Assembly (NCBI RefSeq): GCF_024494575.1
Contig: NZ_JANHDO010000002.1
Location: 496,001-560,000, forward strand
Direction of reading: 5' to 3'
Source of the DNA: Halorubrum salinum
GTDB taxonomy: Archaea > Halobacteriota > Halobacteria > Halobacteriales > Haloferacaceae
Length of the DNA: 64,000 nucleotides
The translations under genes and the position numbers were made by a program. The notes under the pieces are model-generated. The model searched no databases. It saw nothing but the letters and a program-made list of their open reading frames with translations, and was not told the DNA's origin. Below, piece by piece: positions 50,959 to 59,988 of this stretch (position 1 is its first letter; every line of letters begins with the position of its first letter).

Positions 50959-51930
50959 ATGAGTGAACGATTACACACACGGGGGAGTCGCTCCCGAACG
51001 GAGACGGAAGACGAATCGGAACGCACCGACGAGACGCTGAGCTGTCCGGAGTGCAGCGGGAACGTCATCAACGACGAGGAGCACGGCGAGAGCGTCTGTG
51101 CCGACTGCGGGCTCGTCGTCGAGGCCGACTCGGTCGACCGCGGACCGGAGTGGCGCGCGTTCGACTCCCGCGAGAAAGACGAGAAGAGCCGCGTCGGGGC
51201 CCCGACCACCAACACGATGCACGACAAGGGGCTCTCGACGAACATCGACTGGCGCGACAAGGACGCGTACGGCCGCTCGCTCGGCGCGCGCCAGCGCCAG
51301 AAGATGCAGCGGCTCCGTAAGTGGAACGAGCGATTCCGCACGCGCGACTCGAAAGAGCGCAACCTGAAACAGGCGCTCGGCGAGATCGACCGGATGGCGA
51401 GCGCGCAGGGGCTTCCCGACAACGTCCGCGAGACCGCGTCGGTCATCTACCGCCGCGCGCTCGACGAGGACCTGCTCCCCGGCCGCTCCATCGAAGGCGT
51501 CTCGACCTCCTGTGTGTACGCCGCCGCCCGGATGGCCGGCGTCCCGCGCAGCCTCGACGAGATCGCGGACGTGTCTCGCGTGGAGAAGGCCGAGATCGCC
51601 CGCACGTACCGCTACGTCGTGCGCGAACTCAAGCTCGAAGTGAAGCCGGCAGACCCCGAGCAGTACGTCCCGCGGTTCGCCTCCGACCTCGAACTGAGCG
51701 AGGAGTCGGAGATGCGCGCAAAGAGCCTCCTGCGCAACGCCAAAGAGAAGGGCGTCCACTCCGGGAAGTCGCCGGTCGGCCTCGCCGCGGCCGCCGTCTA
51801 CGCCGCCGCGCTGCTCACCAACGAGAAGACGACGCAGGCGGCCGTCTCTGACGTCGCCGACATCAGCGAAGTCACGATCCGAAACCGGTACCACGAGCTG
51901 TTAGAGGCCGAAGACGGCCTCGTCGCCTGA
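50959..51930 (+). CDS. tfb: Transcription initiation factor TFB
   Basis: 323-aa TFB. It has an N-terminal zinc ribbon (CPECSGNVINDEEHGES... CADCG), the B-finger/linker (EWRAFDSREKDEKSRVGAPTTNTMHDKGLST) and two cyclin folds (about 130-225 and 230-320). It recruits RNA polymerase to TBP-bound promoters and sets strand choice through the BRE. Haloarchaea carry several tfb copies with different roles, and which one this is cannot be told. It is leadered, unlike most genes here. Confidence 0.94.
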   Translation: MSERLHTRGSRSRTETEDESERTDETLSCPECSGNVINDEEHGESVCADCGLVVEADSVDRGPEWRAFDSREKDEKSRVGAPTTNTMHDKGLSTNIDWRDKDAYGRSLGARQRQKMQRLRKWNERFRTRDSKERNLKQALGEIDRMASAQGLPDNVRETASVIYRRALDEDLLPGRSIEGVSTSCVYAAARMAGVPRSLDEIADVSRVEKAEIARTYRYVVRELKLEVKPADPEQYVPRFASDLELSEESEMRAKSLLRNAKEKGVHSGKSPVGLAAAAVYAAALLTNEKTTQAAVSDVADISEVTIRNRYHELLEAEDGLVA

Positions 51931-51988
51931 TCTCGGTCGCCGATCGAGAGTCCCTATTCTAGCGCCCCGTCACACTTCTAGTGTCGCG

Positions 51989-52672
51989 TCACACCATATC
52001 GCCCCGCACCGACGCGCCCTCCTGTTCGGCCCGTCTCGCGGCGAGCGTCTCCGCGGCCGCGGTCGCGACCTCCTCGTCCGCACCGAGCATACCGAGCGCG
52101 TCGGAGAGCGTCGGCATCGCGAACGACGCCGCCCGCAGCCGGTCGAACGCCTCCTCGTCGCGGGTGCCGTCGACCCACAGACAGACGCCCCGCGGGTCGA
52201 GCACCTCCTCGTAGGCGTCGCGGGCCAGCGCGCCTTTCAGTCGCTGGCGCACGTTGTCCTCGAAGCTCGCGTTGCACACTTCGAGGTGGATCGGCTCGTC
52301 GTCGGGATTCGCCCGACTGCCCGAGGGACTCTGTCCCTCGCTGCCGACGAGTTCCGCCGCGAGACACTTCTCGGGAGCCGCGTACCCGTTGTCGCTCGCG
52401 CGCACGCGGTCCGGGTGCGCCTCGGCCCACTCGGCGTTGACGGAGGTACCGACCCCCTTGATGCCGTACGCCGCCTCGAACTCGGCGGCCGCCTCGGCGT
52501 CGCCGCCCATGATCACGTCCTTGGTGAGGTAGACGTCGAGCCGCTCTATCGGGTCGAGCCCGAGCGCCACGTCTCCGAACGCCCATACCTCGCGAACGGG
52601 CACGGGCATCGGCTCGCGCTCGACGCGGTCGACGAGCGCCTCCAGTCTGTCGACGGCCCGATCTCTTTCCAT
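51989..52672 (-). CDS. Haloarchaeal hypothetical protein (DUF7095-like)
   Basis: 227-aa acidic soluble protein. The N-terminal PVPVREVWAFGDVALGLDPIERLDVYLTKDVIM and the FEAAYGIKGVGTSVNAEWAEAHPDRVR block look structured, and the C-terminal 80 residues are helical. I recall a haloarchaea-only family of this kind. It has no recognisable catalytic motif. It is monocistronic on the minus strand, with a weak TTTGCCC promoter element at 27 nt. Confidence 0.72.
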   Translation of the reverse strand: MERDRAVDRLEALVDRVEREPMPVPVREVWAFGDVALGLDPIERLDVYLTKDVIMGGDAEAAAEFEAAYGIKGVGTSVNAEWAEAHPDRVRASDNGYAAPEKCLAAELVGSEGQSPSGSRANPDDEPIHLEVCNASFEDNVRQRLKGALARDAYEEVLDPRGVCLWVDGTRDEEAFDRLRAASFAMPTLSDALGMLGADEEVATAAAETLAARRAEQEGASVRGDMV

Positions 52673-52720
52673 CGCCGTCGGGTAGGCGGCCGCCGGGCAA
52701 ACGCGTTACGCTCGCGCGCG

Positions 52721-53278
52721 TCAGAGCGCGTCGAGCCGAGCGCCCACGTCGTCCCAGTGGCTTCCCTTCCAGAACCAGCGGCCGCAGTCTCGACAGCGCC
52801 ACCCCGGCCTGTCGACGGCGACGTCGTCGGGAACGTATTCGGGACGGTCGACCGGACGATCGGTGGAGCCGACGTCGGCTCTCCGCTCGACGCGCTCGAC
52901 GGACCCGTTGCAGGCCCCACAGCGCGTCGGTTCGTCCGCGAGTTCGACGGGGAACCCGGCGGCCCGTAACTCGCGGAGCTGACCGATCACGTCGCGCTCG
53001 GTGAGCAGGACCGCGTCACCGCCCGCATCCGTCACGCTCTCCTCCGCGTTCCCGGCCTGTTCCGCGCGAGCGACGAGGTCGCGGTCGCGGGTGACGAGGG
53101 TTCGGTCCTCCTCGGCTGCGAGCGCCAGCATCCGGTCGTCGGCTTCGACGCCTCGATCGAGAGCGTACGCCGCGTCGTAGCCGCACATCCGGAGGTACGT
53201 CGCGAGCGAGCCGCACATCGCGTCGAGGAGGACCCGCGGCGGCCCCTCGCCGGCGGGAGTCGGCGGCTGCGGCGGCAT
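52721..53278 (-). CDS. Mut7-C / DUF5615-PIN-type RNase domain protein with zinc ribbon
   Basis: 185 aa. It shows the PIN-like Mut7-C pattern: VLLDAMCGSLATYLRMCGYDAAYALDRG (acidic residue 19), DRMLALAAEEDRTLVTRDRDL (conserved Asp/Arg). A zinc ribbon follows (CGACNGSVERVERR... CRDCGRWFWKGSHW). The family is a putative RNase. Its ATG is immediately downstream of the polX stop (0-nt spacing), so the two are co-transcribed and probably co-translated. Confidence 0.83.
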   Translation of the reverse strand: MPPQPPTPAGEGPPRVLLDAMCGSLATYLRMCGYDAAYALDRGVEADDRMLALAAEEDRTLVTRDRDLVARAEQAGNAEESVTDAGGDAVLLTERDVIGQLRELRAAGFPVELADEPTRCGACNGSVERVERRADVGSTDRPVDRPEYVPDDVAVDRPGWRCRDCGRWFWKGSHWDDVGARLDAL

Positions 53279-55099
53279 CTACGCGTCGAGGAACGCCAGC
53301 AGATCGTCGAGCGAGCGCGCGTTGAGCACGTCCGCGGTCTCGGCCCACCCGCGGCGAGCCGTGTGGACGCCGTACCGGACGTTGTCGAGCTCCCGGGGCG
53401 CGTGCGCGTCGGTGTTGACGGCGATCGTCGCGCCAGCCTCCATCGCCGCGCGTACGAACCCGCCGTCGGCGTCCAGCCGGGCGGGGTTCGCGTTCACCTC
53501 GATCGCGGTGTCGGCCGCGGCGGCCGCCTCGGCGACCGATTCGACGTCCGGGTCGAGCCCCGGTCGCTCGTTGATCAGCCGGCCGGTCGGGTGACCGAGC
53601 ACGTCGACGTGAGGGTGTTCGACCGCCCGGACCAGTCGCTCGGTCGCGCGATCCGCGTCCTGTCCGAGCCCCGAATGCGGCGAGGCGACGACCAGATCGA
53701 GGTCGGCGAGCGTCTCGTCGGCGGTCGAGAGGTCGCCGTCGGCGTCGATGTTGGCCTCGATCCCGTGGAGCACCTCGATGCCGTCGACCTCCGCTGCCAC
53801 CTCGGCGACCGCGTCGGCCTGCTCGGCGATCTCACTTTCATCGAGGCCGACGCCACCGACCATCCCGGGACCGGTCGCGTGGTCGGTGACGACGTGGTAC
53901 TCGTACCCCCGCTCTGCGGCGGCCGCGACCATCTCTTCGATCGCGAACCCGCCGTCGGACCAGTCGGTGTGCGTGTGGAGGTCGCCGCGGATATCGTCGC
54001 GTGTGAGGAGGTCCGGAAGCTCCCCCTCGGCGGCGGCCGCGACCTCGCCGGTGTCCTCTCGGAGTTCGGGTGGTATCGGGTCCAGATCGAGCGCCTCGTA
54101 GACGCCGTCTTCGGTCGCGCCCGCGACGCGCTCCCCGGCGCGGGTGGCGGTCGCCTCGGCTGGGTCGTCTCCGGCGTCGTCGTCTCCGCTCTCCGCGTCC
54201 GCGTCACGGTCTCCGTCCTCCGCGCCGTCGACGCCGCTCACGTCGAACAGGCCGTACTCGTTGAGCTTCAGTCCCCGCTCTATCGCTCGGTTCCGGACCG
54301 CGACGTTGTGCGCGCGCGACCCGGTGAAGTACTGCAGTGCCGCGCCGAACTCGTCGGGATCGACGATCCGGAGATCGACGCGGGTACCGTCCGAGCGGAC
54401 GCTCGCCTTCCCGGTGCCCGCCTCGATCGTCGCGTCGGCGTCGGGCCACGCGGTGAACGACTCGACTATCGGCTCGCGCGCGTCGCTCGCGACGAGCAGG
54501 TCGATATCGCCGATCGTCGCCTTCCAGCGACGGATCGAGCCGCATACCTCGGCGGCCGCGACCGCGTCGAGCGCGTCGAGGTACGACAGCGCTGCGTCGG
54601 CGACGGGGCGAGCGTCCCCCAGACGGGTGCGTTCGCGCGACTCGCGCGCGAACGGGACGTTGTCGAGGATGTTCTGCTCCGTCGTCGCGCCGAACCCCGA
54701 CACCTCCCGTATCTCGCCCACCTCCGCCGCCGATTCGAGTTCGTCGAGCGTCGTGATTTCGAGCGCCTCGTACAGCGATCCGACCGTCTTCGGGCCGACG
54801 CCCTCGACCGCGGTCAGCGCCGCCATGTCGGCCGGAAGCTCCGCGCGAAGCTCCTCCAACTCCCCGATCGATCCGGTCTCGACGTACTCCACGATCTTCG
54901 CCGCGATGGCGTCGCCGACGCGGTCTATCTCCGCGACCGCGTCCTCCCCGTCGGCCGCGAGCGTCTCGACGGCCGCGGGGTGCTCGCGCACGTTCTCGGC
55001 GGCGCGGCGGTACGCGGTCGGCTTGTACTCCACGCCGGTCGCTTCGAGTAGGTCGGCGAACTCGTCGAGGCGGTCGGCGACCTCGTCGTTCCGGCTCAT
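53279..55099 (-). CDS. polX: DNA polymerase X with PHP domain
   Basis: 606-aa family X polymerase/3'-5' exonuclease. Order: HhH region (about 1-160, LTAVEGVGPKTVGSLYEAL, VSGFGATTEQNIL), pol beta palm with GSIRRWKATIGDIDLLVAS (catalytic Asp pair) and VDLRIVDPDEFGAALQYFTGS, then an acidic insert (about 305-345), then a PHP domain (LHTHTDWSDGG, HYHVVTDHATG-like, EVNANPARLD, NTDAHAP). It acts in base-excision or gap repair. The ATG at 55099 is 27 nt from a TATA; an upstream frame extension is rejected. Confidence 0.94.
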   Translation of the reverse strand: MSRNDEVADRLDEFADLLEATGVEYKPTAYRRAAENVREHPAAVETLAADGEDAVAEIDRVGDAIAAKIVEYVETGSIGELEELRAELPADMAALTAVEGVGPKTVGSLYEALEITTLDELESAAEVGEIREVSGFGATTEQNILDNVPFARESRERTRLGDARPVADAALSYLDALDAVAAAEVCGSIRRWKATIGDIDLLVASDAREPIVESFTAWPDADATIEAGTGKASVRSDGTRVDLRIVDPDEFGAALQYFTGSRAHNVAVRNRAIERGLKLNEYGLFDVSGVDGAEDGDRDADAESGDDDAGDDPAEATATRAGERVAGATEDGVYEALDLDPIPPELREDTGEVAAAAEGELPDLLTRDDIRGDLHTHTDWSDGGFAIEEMVAAAAERGYEYHVVTDHATGPGMVGGVGLDESEIAEQADAVAEVAAEVDGIEVLHGIEANIDADGDLSTADETLADLDLVVASPHSGLGQDADRATERLVRAVEHPHVDVLGHPTGRLINERPGLDPDVESVAEAAAAADTAIEVNANPARLDADGGFVRAAMEAGATIAVNTDAHAPRELDNVRYGVHTARRGWAETADVLNARSLDDLLAFLDA

Positions 55100-55121
55100 T
55101 GGCCGTCCGTTCGGCCGGCCG

Positions 55122-55131
55122 ATACTTATAC
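55122..55131 (-). promoter_or_regulatory. TATA box of polX
   Basis: The minus-strand TATAAGTATC is centred 27 nt before the ATG at 55099. Confidence 0.55.
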
Positions 55132-55169
55132 CGCTGCGTCGCCGGGTCGCCGCCGACACGCGCGCCGGC

Positions 55170-55676
55170 TCACTCCGCGATCTCGACCGCGACCGCGTCG
55201 CGCTCGACCGCGAGTTTGAACGTCGGGACCGTCCGGTAGACGACCTCGACCACGTTCTTGCGTTCGAGGCTGCGGAGCGCGCGCCGCACCGCGTCGACGT
55301 CCGGATCGATACCGAACGCGTCGCGGACGGCGTCGAGCACGGCGACGACCGACTGCGAGCGCTCGTCGGGGCCGGCGACCACCTCGAACACCCGCGCCTC
55401 CAGCTCGGGGACGCGGATCGTCTCGGGGACGCCGCCCTTCGCGACCGCGTCGGCCTCGATGCCGGGCTCGACGTCGACGAGGTCGTTCGCCTCGACCGTC
55501 GACCGGATCAGGCTGTCGTCGTCGCGGTAGTAGTACTCCTTGAGGTGGTTTTCGAGGTACTGATGGACCTCACTGCCGCTCTCGAGTTCCCACGCCTCCT
55601 GCAGTTCGCCGTTCTTCGTCGGCTGCAGCCGGACCACGTCGGCGAGCCGGCTCAGCTCCTCGTCGGTGAGGCTCAT
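55170..55676 (-). CDS. DUF5797-like protein
   Basis: 168 aa, soluble. LTDEELSRLADVVRLQPTKNGELQEAWELESGSEVHQYLENHLKEYYYRDDDSLIR is characteristic of the haloarchaeal DUF5797 family; the rest is a wHTH-like helical region (ALRSLERKNVVEVVYRTVP). It is the third gene of the gatC-gatA operon and overlaps gatA by 4 nt. Function unknown; translation coupling suggests an RNA or translation role. Confidence 0.82.
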   Translation of the reverse strand: MSLTDEELSRLADVVRLQPTKNGELQEAWELESGSEVHQYLENHLKEYYYRDDDSLIRSTVEANDLVDVEPGIEADAVAKGGVPETIRVPELEARVFEVVAGPDERSQSVVAVLDAVRDAFGIDPDVDAVRRALRSLERKNVVEVVYRTVPTFKLAVERDAVAVEIAE

Positions 55677-56974
55677 CGCCCCTCGACCGCGCTCGCCGCG
55701 CGGATCACCGTCCGTTCACCGAACTTCGGCCCGACGAGCTGGAGCCCGACAGGGAGCCCGTCCGCCTCGCCGGCGGGGACCGAGACCGCGGGGAGGTTCG
55801 CGAGGTTGACGGGCGTCGTGTTCGCGTCCGCGAGGTACATCCGCAGCGGGTCGTCGAGGCTCTCGCCGAGTTCGAAGGGGAGCACCGGCATCGTCGGCGA
55901 GGCGATCACGTCGACGTCCTCGAAGGCCTCGTCGAAGTCCTGCCGGACCCACGCGCGGGCGTCTTGGGCCTTCTCGTAGTACTTGTCGTGATACCCCGCG
56001 GAGAGCGCGTACGTTCCGAGCAGGATGCGGCGTTTGACCTCCGGGCCGAACGCCTCGCGGGTCTCCGCGAACGACTCGTTCCAGTTCCCGTCGCTCTCGC
56101 TCCGGTGGCCGTACCGGACGCCGTCGAAGCGAGCCAGGTTCGAGGAGGCCTCCGCCATCGCGATCACGTAGTACGCCTGCACCGCGTGCTCGACCGAGGG
56201 CAGCGAGATTTCGGTCGTCTCCGCGCCCTGCGCCTCCAGGTCCGCGATCGCGGCCTCGACCGTCTCGACGACGCGCTCGTCAGCGCCGTCGAACAGCTCC
56301 GTCGGGATCCCGACGGTGAGCCCGTCGACGTCGCCGTCGGCGGCCGCGGCGTAGCTCGCGTCGGGGTCCGCCCCCTCCACGTCCGCGAGGTCCCGCGTCG
56401 TGCCGTCGTTGGGGTCCGGGCCGGCGATCACGTCGAGCGCGGCCGCCGCCTCCTCGACGGTCCCCGCGATCGGGCCGATCTGTTCGAGCGAGTTCGCGTA
56501 CGCGATCAGCCCGTATCGAGAGACCAGCCCGTAGGTGGGCTTGATTCCGACGACGCCGCAGAAGGCGGCCGGACAGCGCACGGAGCCGCCGGTGTCGGAG
56601 CCGAGCGCCACGTCCGCCTCGCCCGCCGCGACCGCGGCCGCGGACCCCCCGGAGGAGCCGCCCGGGACGCGCTCCGGGTCGGCGGGGTTCCGCGTGGGAC
56701 CGAACGCGGAGGTCTCCGTGGTCGTCCCCATCCCGAACTCGTCCATGTTCGTCTTGCCGACGACCGTCGCGCCGGCCTCGGTCAGCCGCTCGACGACCGT
56801 CGCGGAGTACGGCGGGACGTAGTCGGCGAGCATCTCGGAGCCGCAGGTCGTCCGGATTCCGTCGGTCGAGATGTTGTCCTTGACCGCCACCGTCTTGTCC
56901 GCGAGCGGCCCGTCGGCGTCCGCGTCGCCGTCGATCGTCGCCTCGGTGATGAAGGCGTTGTGATCGTCCGCCAT
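55673..56974 (-). CDS. gatA: Aspartyl/glutamyl-tRNA amidotransferase subunit A
   Basis: 433-aa amidase that releases ammonia for conversion of Asp-tRNA-Asn or Glu-tRNA-Gln. The Ser-cisSer-Lys triad is visible: VAVKDNIS (Lys), GGSSGGSAAAVAAG (cis-Ser) and GSDTGGSVRCPA (Ser nucleophile). The ATG at 56974 overlaps the gatC stop (TGATG); a GTG one codon earlier is also possible. It needs GatB, which is not in this window. Confidence 0.93.
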   Translation of the reverse strand: MADDHNAFITEATIDGDADADGPLADKTVAVKDNISTDGIRTTCGSEMLADYVPPYSATVVERLTEAGATVVGKTNMDEFGMGTTTETSAFGPTRNPADPERVPGGSSGGSAAAVAAGEADVALGSDTGGSVRCPAAFCGVVGIKPTYGLVSRYGLIAYANSLEQIGPIAGTVEEAAAALDVIAGPDPNDGTTRDLADVEGADPDASYAAAADGDVDGLTVGIPTELFDGADERVVETVEAAIADLEAQGAETTEISLPSVEHAVQAYYVIAMAEASSNLARFDGVRYGHRSESDGNWNESFAETREAFGPEVKRRILLGTYALSAGYHDKYYEKAQDARAWVRQDFDEAFEDVDVIASPTMPVLPFELGESLDDPLRMYLADANTTPVNLANLPAVSVPAGEADGLPVGLQLVGPKFGERTVIRAASAVEGR

Positions 56975-57312
56975 CACGACACCTTCGGCCCCACGAAGAA
57001 GCCGTCCTCCGTCTCGGCGGCGTTCGCCAGCGCCTCCTCCTGGGTGAGTCCCTCCTCGATCTCGTCTTCGCGCATCACGTTTATCAGGTCCTCCTCGCGG
57101 TCGGTCTCGGGGACCTCATCGAGGGCCTCGAAGGAGTCGAGGATGTCGCCGAACTGGTCTGTGAACGCCGCGACTTCCTCGTCGTCCAGGCGGACGCGAG
57201 CCAGTTCCGCGACGTGACGGACCTCGTCGGCGTCGACGGCCGCGGCGGCGTCGTCGCCCTCGGCGGGCGTCTCCTCGGCCGCCTCGTCCGTCGACTCGGA
57301 CGTATCGCTCAT
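56974..57312 (-). CDS. gatC: Aspartyl/glutamyl-tRNA amidotransferase subunit C
   Basis: 112 aa. It has an acidic N-terminal extension (1-28, EAAEETPAEGDDAAAAVD), then the GatC core VRHVAELARVRLDDEEVAAFTDQFGDILDSFEALDEV and the partially disordered LINVMREDEIEEGLTQEEALANA end. It is a structural/assembly subunit that overlaps gatA. The ATG at 57312 is 27 nt from a CTTACTC element. Confidence 0.9.
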   Translation of the reverse strand: MSDTSESTDEAAEETPAEGDDAAAAVDADEVRHVAELARVRLDDEEVAAFTDQFGDILDSFEALDEVPETDREEDLINVMREDEIEEGLTQEEALANAAETEDGFFVGPKVS

Positions 57313-57334
57313 ACGTCGAGGTGTCCCGGACCGG

Positions 57335-57344
57335 GAGTAAGGGT
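57335..57344 (-). promoter_or_regulatory. TATA box of the gatCA operon
   Basis: The minus-strand ACCCTTACTC is centred 27 nt before the ATG at 57312. Confidence 0.5.
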
Positions 57345-57506
57345 TTCGGAACGCCGCACGGCCCGGCCGTCGACGCGCGGCGCGTGTCCGACCGCTATCG
57401 GAGGGTACATTTCACCGCGCCGGAAAGGCGGGTGCATGTGTCGGGGTAGGCGACGGGTCGTCGGCGTCTGCGGACGATGCGACGATCCGACGGGGTGGAG
57501 CGGCCC

Positions 57507-58679
57507 ATGAACTGGCAGTACCGCCACACCGTGTTGGCGCTCTGTATGCTCGCCTTCTTCGTGACGTACTTCGCCCGGCTGGCGATAAGCCCCGTCGTCC
57601 CCTTCATCGTCGACGACTTCGCGGTGTCGAACACCGCCATCGGAGCGGCGCTGTCGGGCATGTGGCTCGCCTACGGCGTCTCGCAGTTCCCGAGCGGCAT
57701 CCTCGCGGACCGGTTCGGCGAGCGCCGGGTGATCCTCGTCGCCGTCGGCGGCTCGGCGGCGATGAGCGCCCTCCTCGCGTTCGCGCCGGTGTTCCCCGCC
57801 TTCGTGCTCGTGGCGGTCCTCCTCGGCCTCGCCGCCGGCCTCCACTACGCGGTCGCGACGACGCTGCTCTCGCGGACGTTCGACGAGCTCGGCACCGCGG
57901 TCGGGCTCCACTCCGTCGGCGGGCCGCTCGCCGGGCTGACCGCCCCCGTCGCCGCCGCGTGGATCGGCGTCAGGTACGGGTGGCGGCCGGCGGTGGCGCT
58001 CGCCGCCGTCGTCGGCGTGCCCGTCTTCGTGCTGTTCGTCCGCGGCGTCCGTCCGACCGAACCCCGCCGACCCGACCAGCCGATGCGCGACCGGCTCAAG
58101 CTCGCCCCGCTCGTCGAACTGCTCTCGCGGCCCGCGATCCTGCTGCCGCTCTTCGTCGCGATGATCGGCACGTACGTCGTCCAGGGGGTCATGTCGTTCC
58201 TCCCGACGTTCCTCGTCGCGTTCCGGGACTACTCGCCGGGGACCGCCGCCGCGATCTTCTCCGCGTTCTTCGTCGTCCGGACGGTCGCGCAGGTCGCCAC
58301 CGGGAAGGCGGCGGACCGGTTCGGCCGCGACGCCGGGATCGGGATCTCGATCGCCGCCGGCGCGGTCGGTGCCGCCGGATTCGTCGCCGTCCCCGGCGTC
58401 GCCGGCGTCGCGCTCGGCGTCGTCGGTGCCGGGCTCGGCTCCAGTTTCTTCTCGGCCATCGACCCGCGGTTCATGGACGCGCTGAGCGACACCGAGCGGG
58501 GCGCGGGCTTCGGGCTCGTCCGCACCGTCTACACGGTCGTCGGCTCGACCGGTTCCTTCGGCGTCGGACTGGCCGCGGACCTGTTCGGTTGGGGCGTCTC
58601 TTTCGCGCTGCTCTCCGGGCTGTACGTCGTCGCGCTCGCGGTGTTGGTCGGGAACAAACTGCTCGGAACGGGGTACTGA
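57507..58679 (+). CDS. MFS transporter
   Basis: 390-aa major facilitator protein with 12 hydrophobic segments in two six-helix halves. The loop 2-3 signature GILADRFGERRV is clear, and a second-half equivalent GKAADRFGRDAG is seen. The substrate is unknown. The ATG at 57507 is chosen because a GGTGGAG lies 6-12 nt before it, a plausible Shine-Dalgarno; an in-frame start 30 nt upstream would add charged residues before helix 1. The gene is convergent with the aminotransferase gene. Confidence 0.83.
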   Translation: MNWQYRHTVLALCMLAFFVTYFARLAISPVVPFIVDDFAVSNTAIGAALSGMWLAYGVSQFPSGILADRFGERRVILVAVGGSAAMSALLAFAPVFPAFVLVAVLLGLAAGLHYAVATTLLSRTFDELGTAVGLHSVGGPLAGLTAPVAAAWIGVRYGWRPAVALAAVVGVPVFVLFVRGVRPTEPRRPDQPMRDRLKLAPLVELLSRPAILLPLFVAMIGTYVVQGVMSFLPTFLVAFRDYSPGTAAAIFSAFFVVRTVAQVATGKAADRFGRDAGIGISIAAGAVGAAGFVAVPGVAGVALGVVGAGLGSSFFSAIDPRFMDALSDTERGAGFGLVRTVYTVVGSTGSFGVGLAADLFGWGVSFALLSGLYVVALAVLVGNKLLGTGY

Positions 58680-58725
58680 AACGGCACTCGATGGAGAGGA
58701 ACCCCCGCCGCGTCCCGGTCAGCGG

Positions 58726-58815
58726 CTCGTCGGCGGTCTGCCGGTCTACAACAGGTCGTCGGCGATTCGCCAGTTCTACAACAGATCCTCGGCGGTCTGC
58801 CCGGCTCTACAACAG
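58726..58815. repeat. About 30-bp tandem repeat, 3 copies, across the aminotransferase stop
   Basis: On the plus strand TCTACAACAG recurs at 58745, 58775 and 58806, each ending a unit of about 29, 30 and 31 bp (58726-58754, 58755-58784, 58785-58815). On the minus strand each copy reads GA(C/T)CTGTTGTAG, so each repeats the last codons and stop (DLL-stop) of the aminotransferase. The copies are imperfect, with several substitutions. Confidence 0.8.
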
Positions 58816-59961
58816 ATCGTTCGCGACGAGCCGGTCGACCGCCTCGCGGAGCCGCTCCGCGCTGGCGGCGTAGGAGATGCGCGCGTATCCCGGTGCGTTG
58901 AACGCGCTTCCCGGGACGCACGCGACCGAGGCCTCCTCGATCGCCGCTTCACACCACGCCTGATCGTCCTCGTCGACGGGGAGCATCATGTAGAACGCAC
59001 CGTCGCCGACGTCGACGTCGATCCCGTGTTCGTCGAACAGGTCGACGAGCAGGTCGCGCCGGTCGGCGAACGCCTCCCGCATCTCCGCGACGGCCTCGTC
59101 CGTGTTCTCTAAGGCCTCCACGCCGGCGTGCTGGACGAAGTTGACCGCACACGAGACGGAGTGCGAGTGGAGCTTGCCGGCCTCGCCGACGAAGTCGCCC
59201 TTCGCGTGGATGTAGCCGAGCCGCCAGCCGGTCATCGAGTACGCCTTCGAGAAGCCGTTGACCGTGATCGTGCGGTCGGCCATGCCGTCGAGGCTCGCGA
59301 GCGAGACGTGCTCTGCGTCGTAGACGATCCGCTCGTAGATCTCATCGGAGATCACGGCGATGTCGTGTTCGACGGCGAGGTCGCGGACGCCCTCCAGGGC
59401 CGTCTCGGAGAAGACGGCACCGGTCGGGTTCGACGGGGAGTTGACCACGAGCAGCTCGGTGTCGTCGGAGACCGTTTCGGCGAGCTCGTCGAGCGCGGGC
59501 TCCAGCTGGAACCCGTGCGGAGACAGATCCACGCGGGAGAGGTCGCCGCCCGCGAGCTTCGTCATCGCCTCGTAGGAGACCCACGCCGGGTCGAGGAGGA
59601 CGACCTCGTCGCCCTCGTCGATCAGCGTCTGGAACGTCTCGTACAGCGCCTGCTTGCCGCCCGGCGTGACGATGACCTCGTCGGCGTCGGCGTCGATTCC
59701 GGTCCCGCGGAGCTTCTCCGCTATCGCCTCCTTGAGCTGCGGGATCCCGTTCGAGGAGGTGTAGCCGGTGTGGCCGGCGTCGAGGGCGTCTTTGCCCGCT
59801 TCGACGATGTTCTCCGGCGTGTCGAAGTCGGGCTCGCCGACGGACAGATCGACGATGTCGGCCCCTTCGGCCTCCTTTTCGGCGGCGAGGTTCGATATCG
59901 CCAGCGTCGCGCTGGGTGCTACGCGTTCGATGCGGTCCGAGAAGTCGTATGCGTCAGTCAT
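58807..59961 (-). CDS. PLP-dependent aminotransferase, aspartate aminotransferase-like
   Basis: 384-aa fold type I class I/II aminotransferase. Landmarks: VNSPSNPTGAVFS, the internal-aldimine SKAYSMTGWRLGY (PLP Lys about residue 240) and AVISDEIYERI (Asp that H-bonds PLP). It resembles AspB/AlaT-type enzymes; the exact amino acid cannot be fixed. It follows ribH by 27 nt on the same strand, so they may be co-transcribed. The region after the stop carries a tandem repeat of the 3' end. Confidence 0.88.
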   Translation of the reverse strand: MTDAYDFSDRIERVAPSATLAISNLAAEKEAEGADIVDLSVGEPDFDTPENIVEAGKDALDAGHTGYTSSNGIPQLKEAIAEKLRGTGIDADADEVIVTPGGKQALYETFQTLIDEGDEVVLLDPAWVSYEAMTKLAGGDLSRVDLSPHGFQLEPALDELAETVSDDTELLVVNSPSNPTGAVFSETALEGVRDLAVEHDIAVISDEIYERIVYDAEHVSLASLDGMADRTITVNGFSKAYSMTGWRLGYIHAKGDFVGEAGKLHSHSVSCAVNFVQHAGVEALENTDEAVAEMREAFADRRDLLVDLFDEHGIDVDVGDGAFYMMLPVDEDDQAWCEAAIEEASVACVPGSAFNAPGYARISYAASAERLREAVDRLVANDLL

Positions 59962-59988
59962 TGTCGTGTGTGAATCGGAGTCGGTCTG

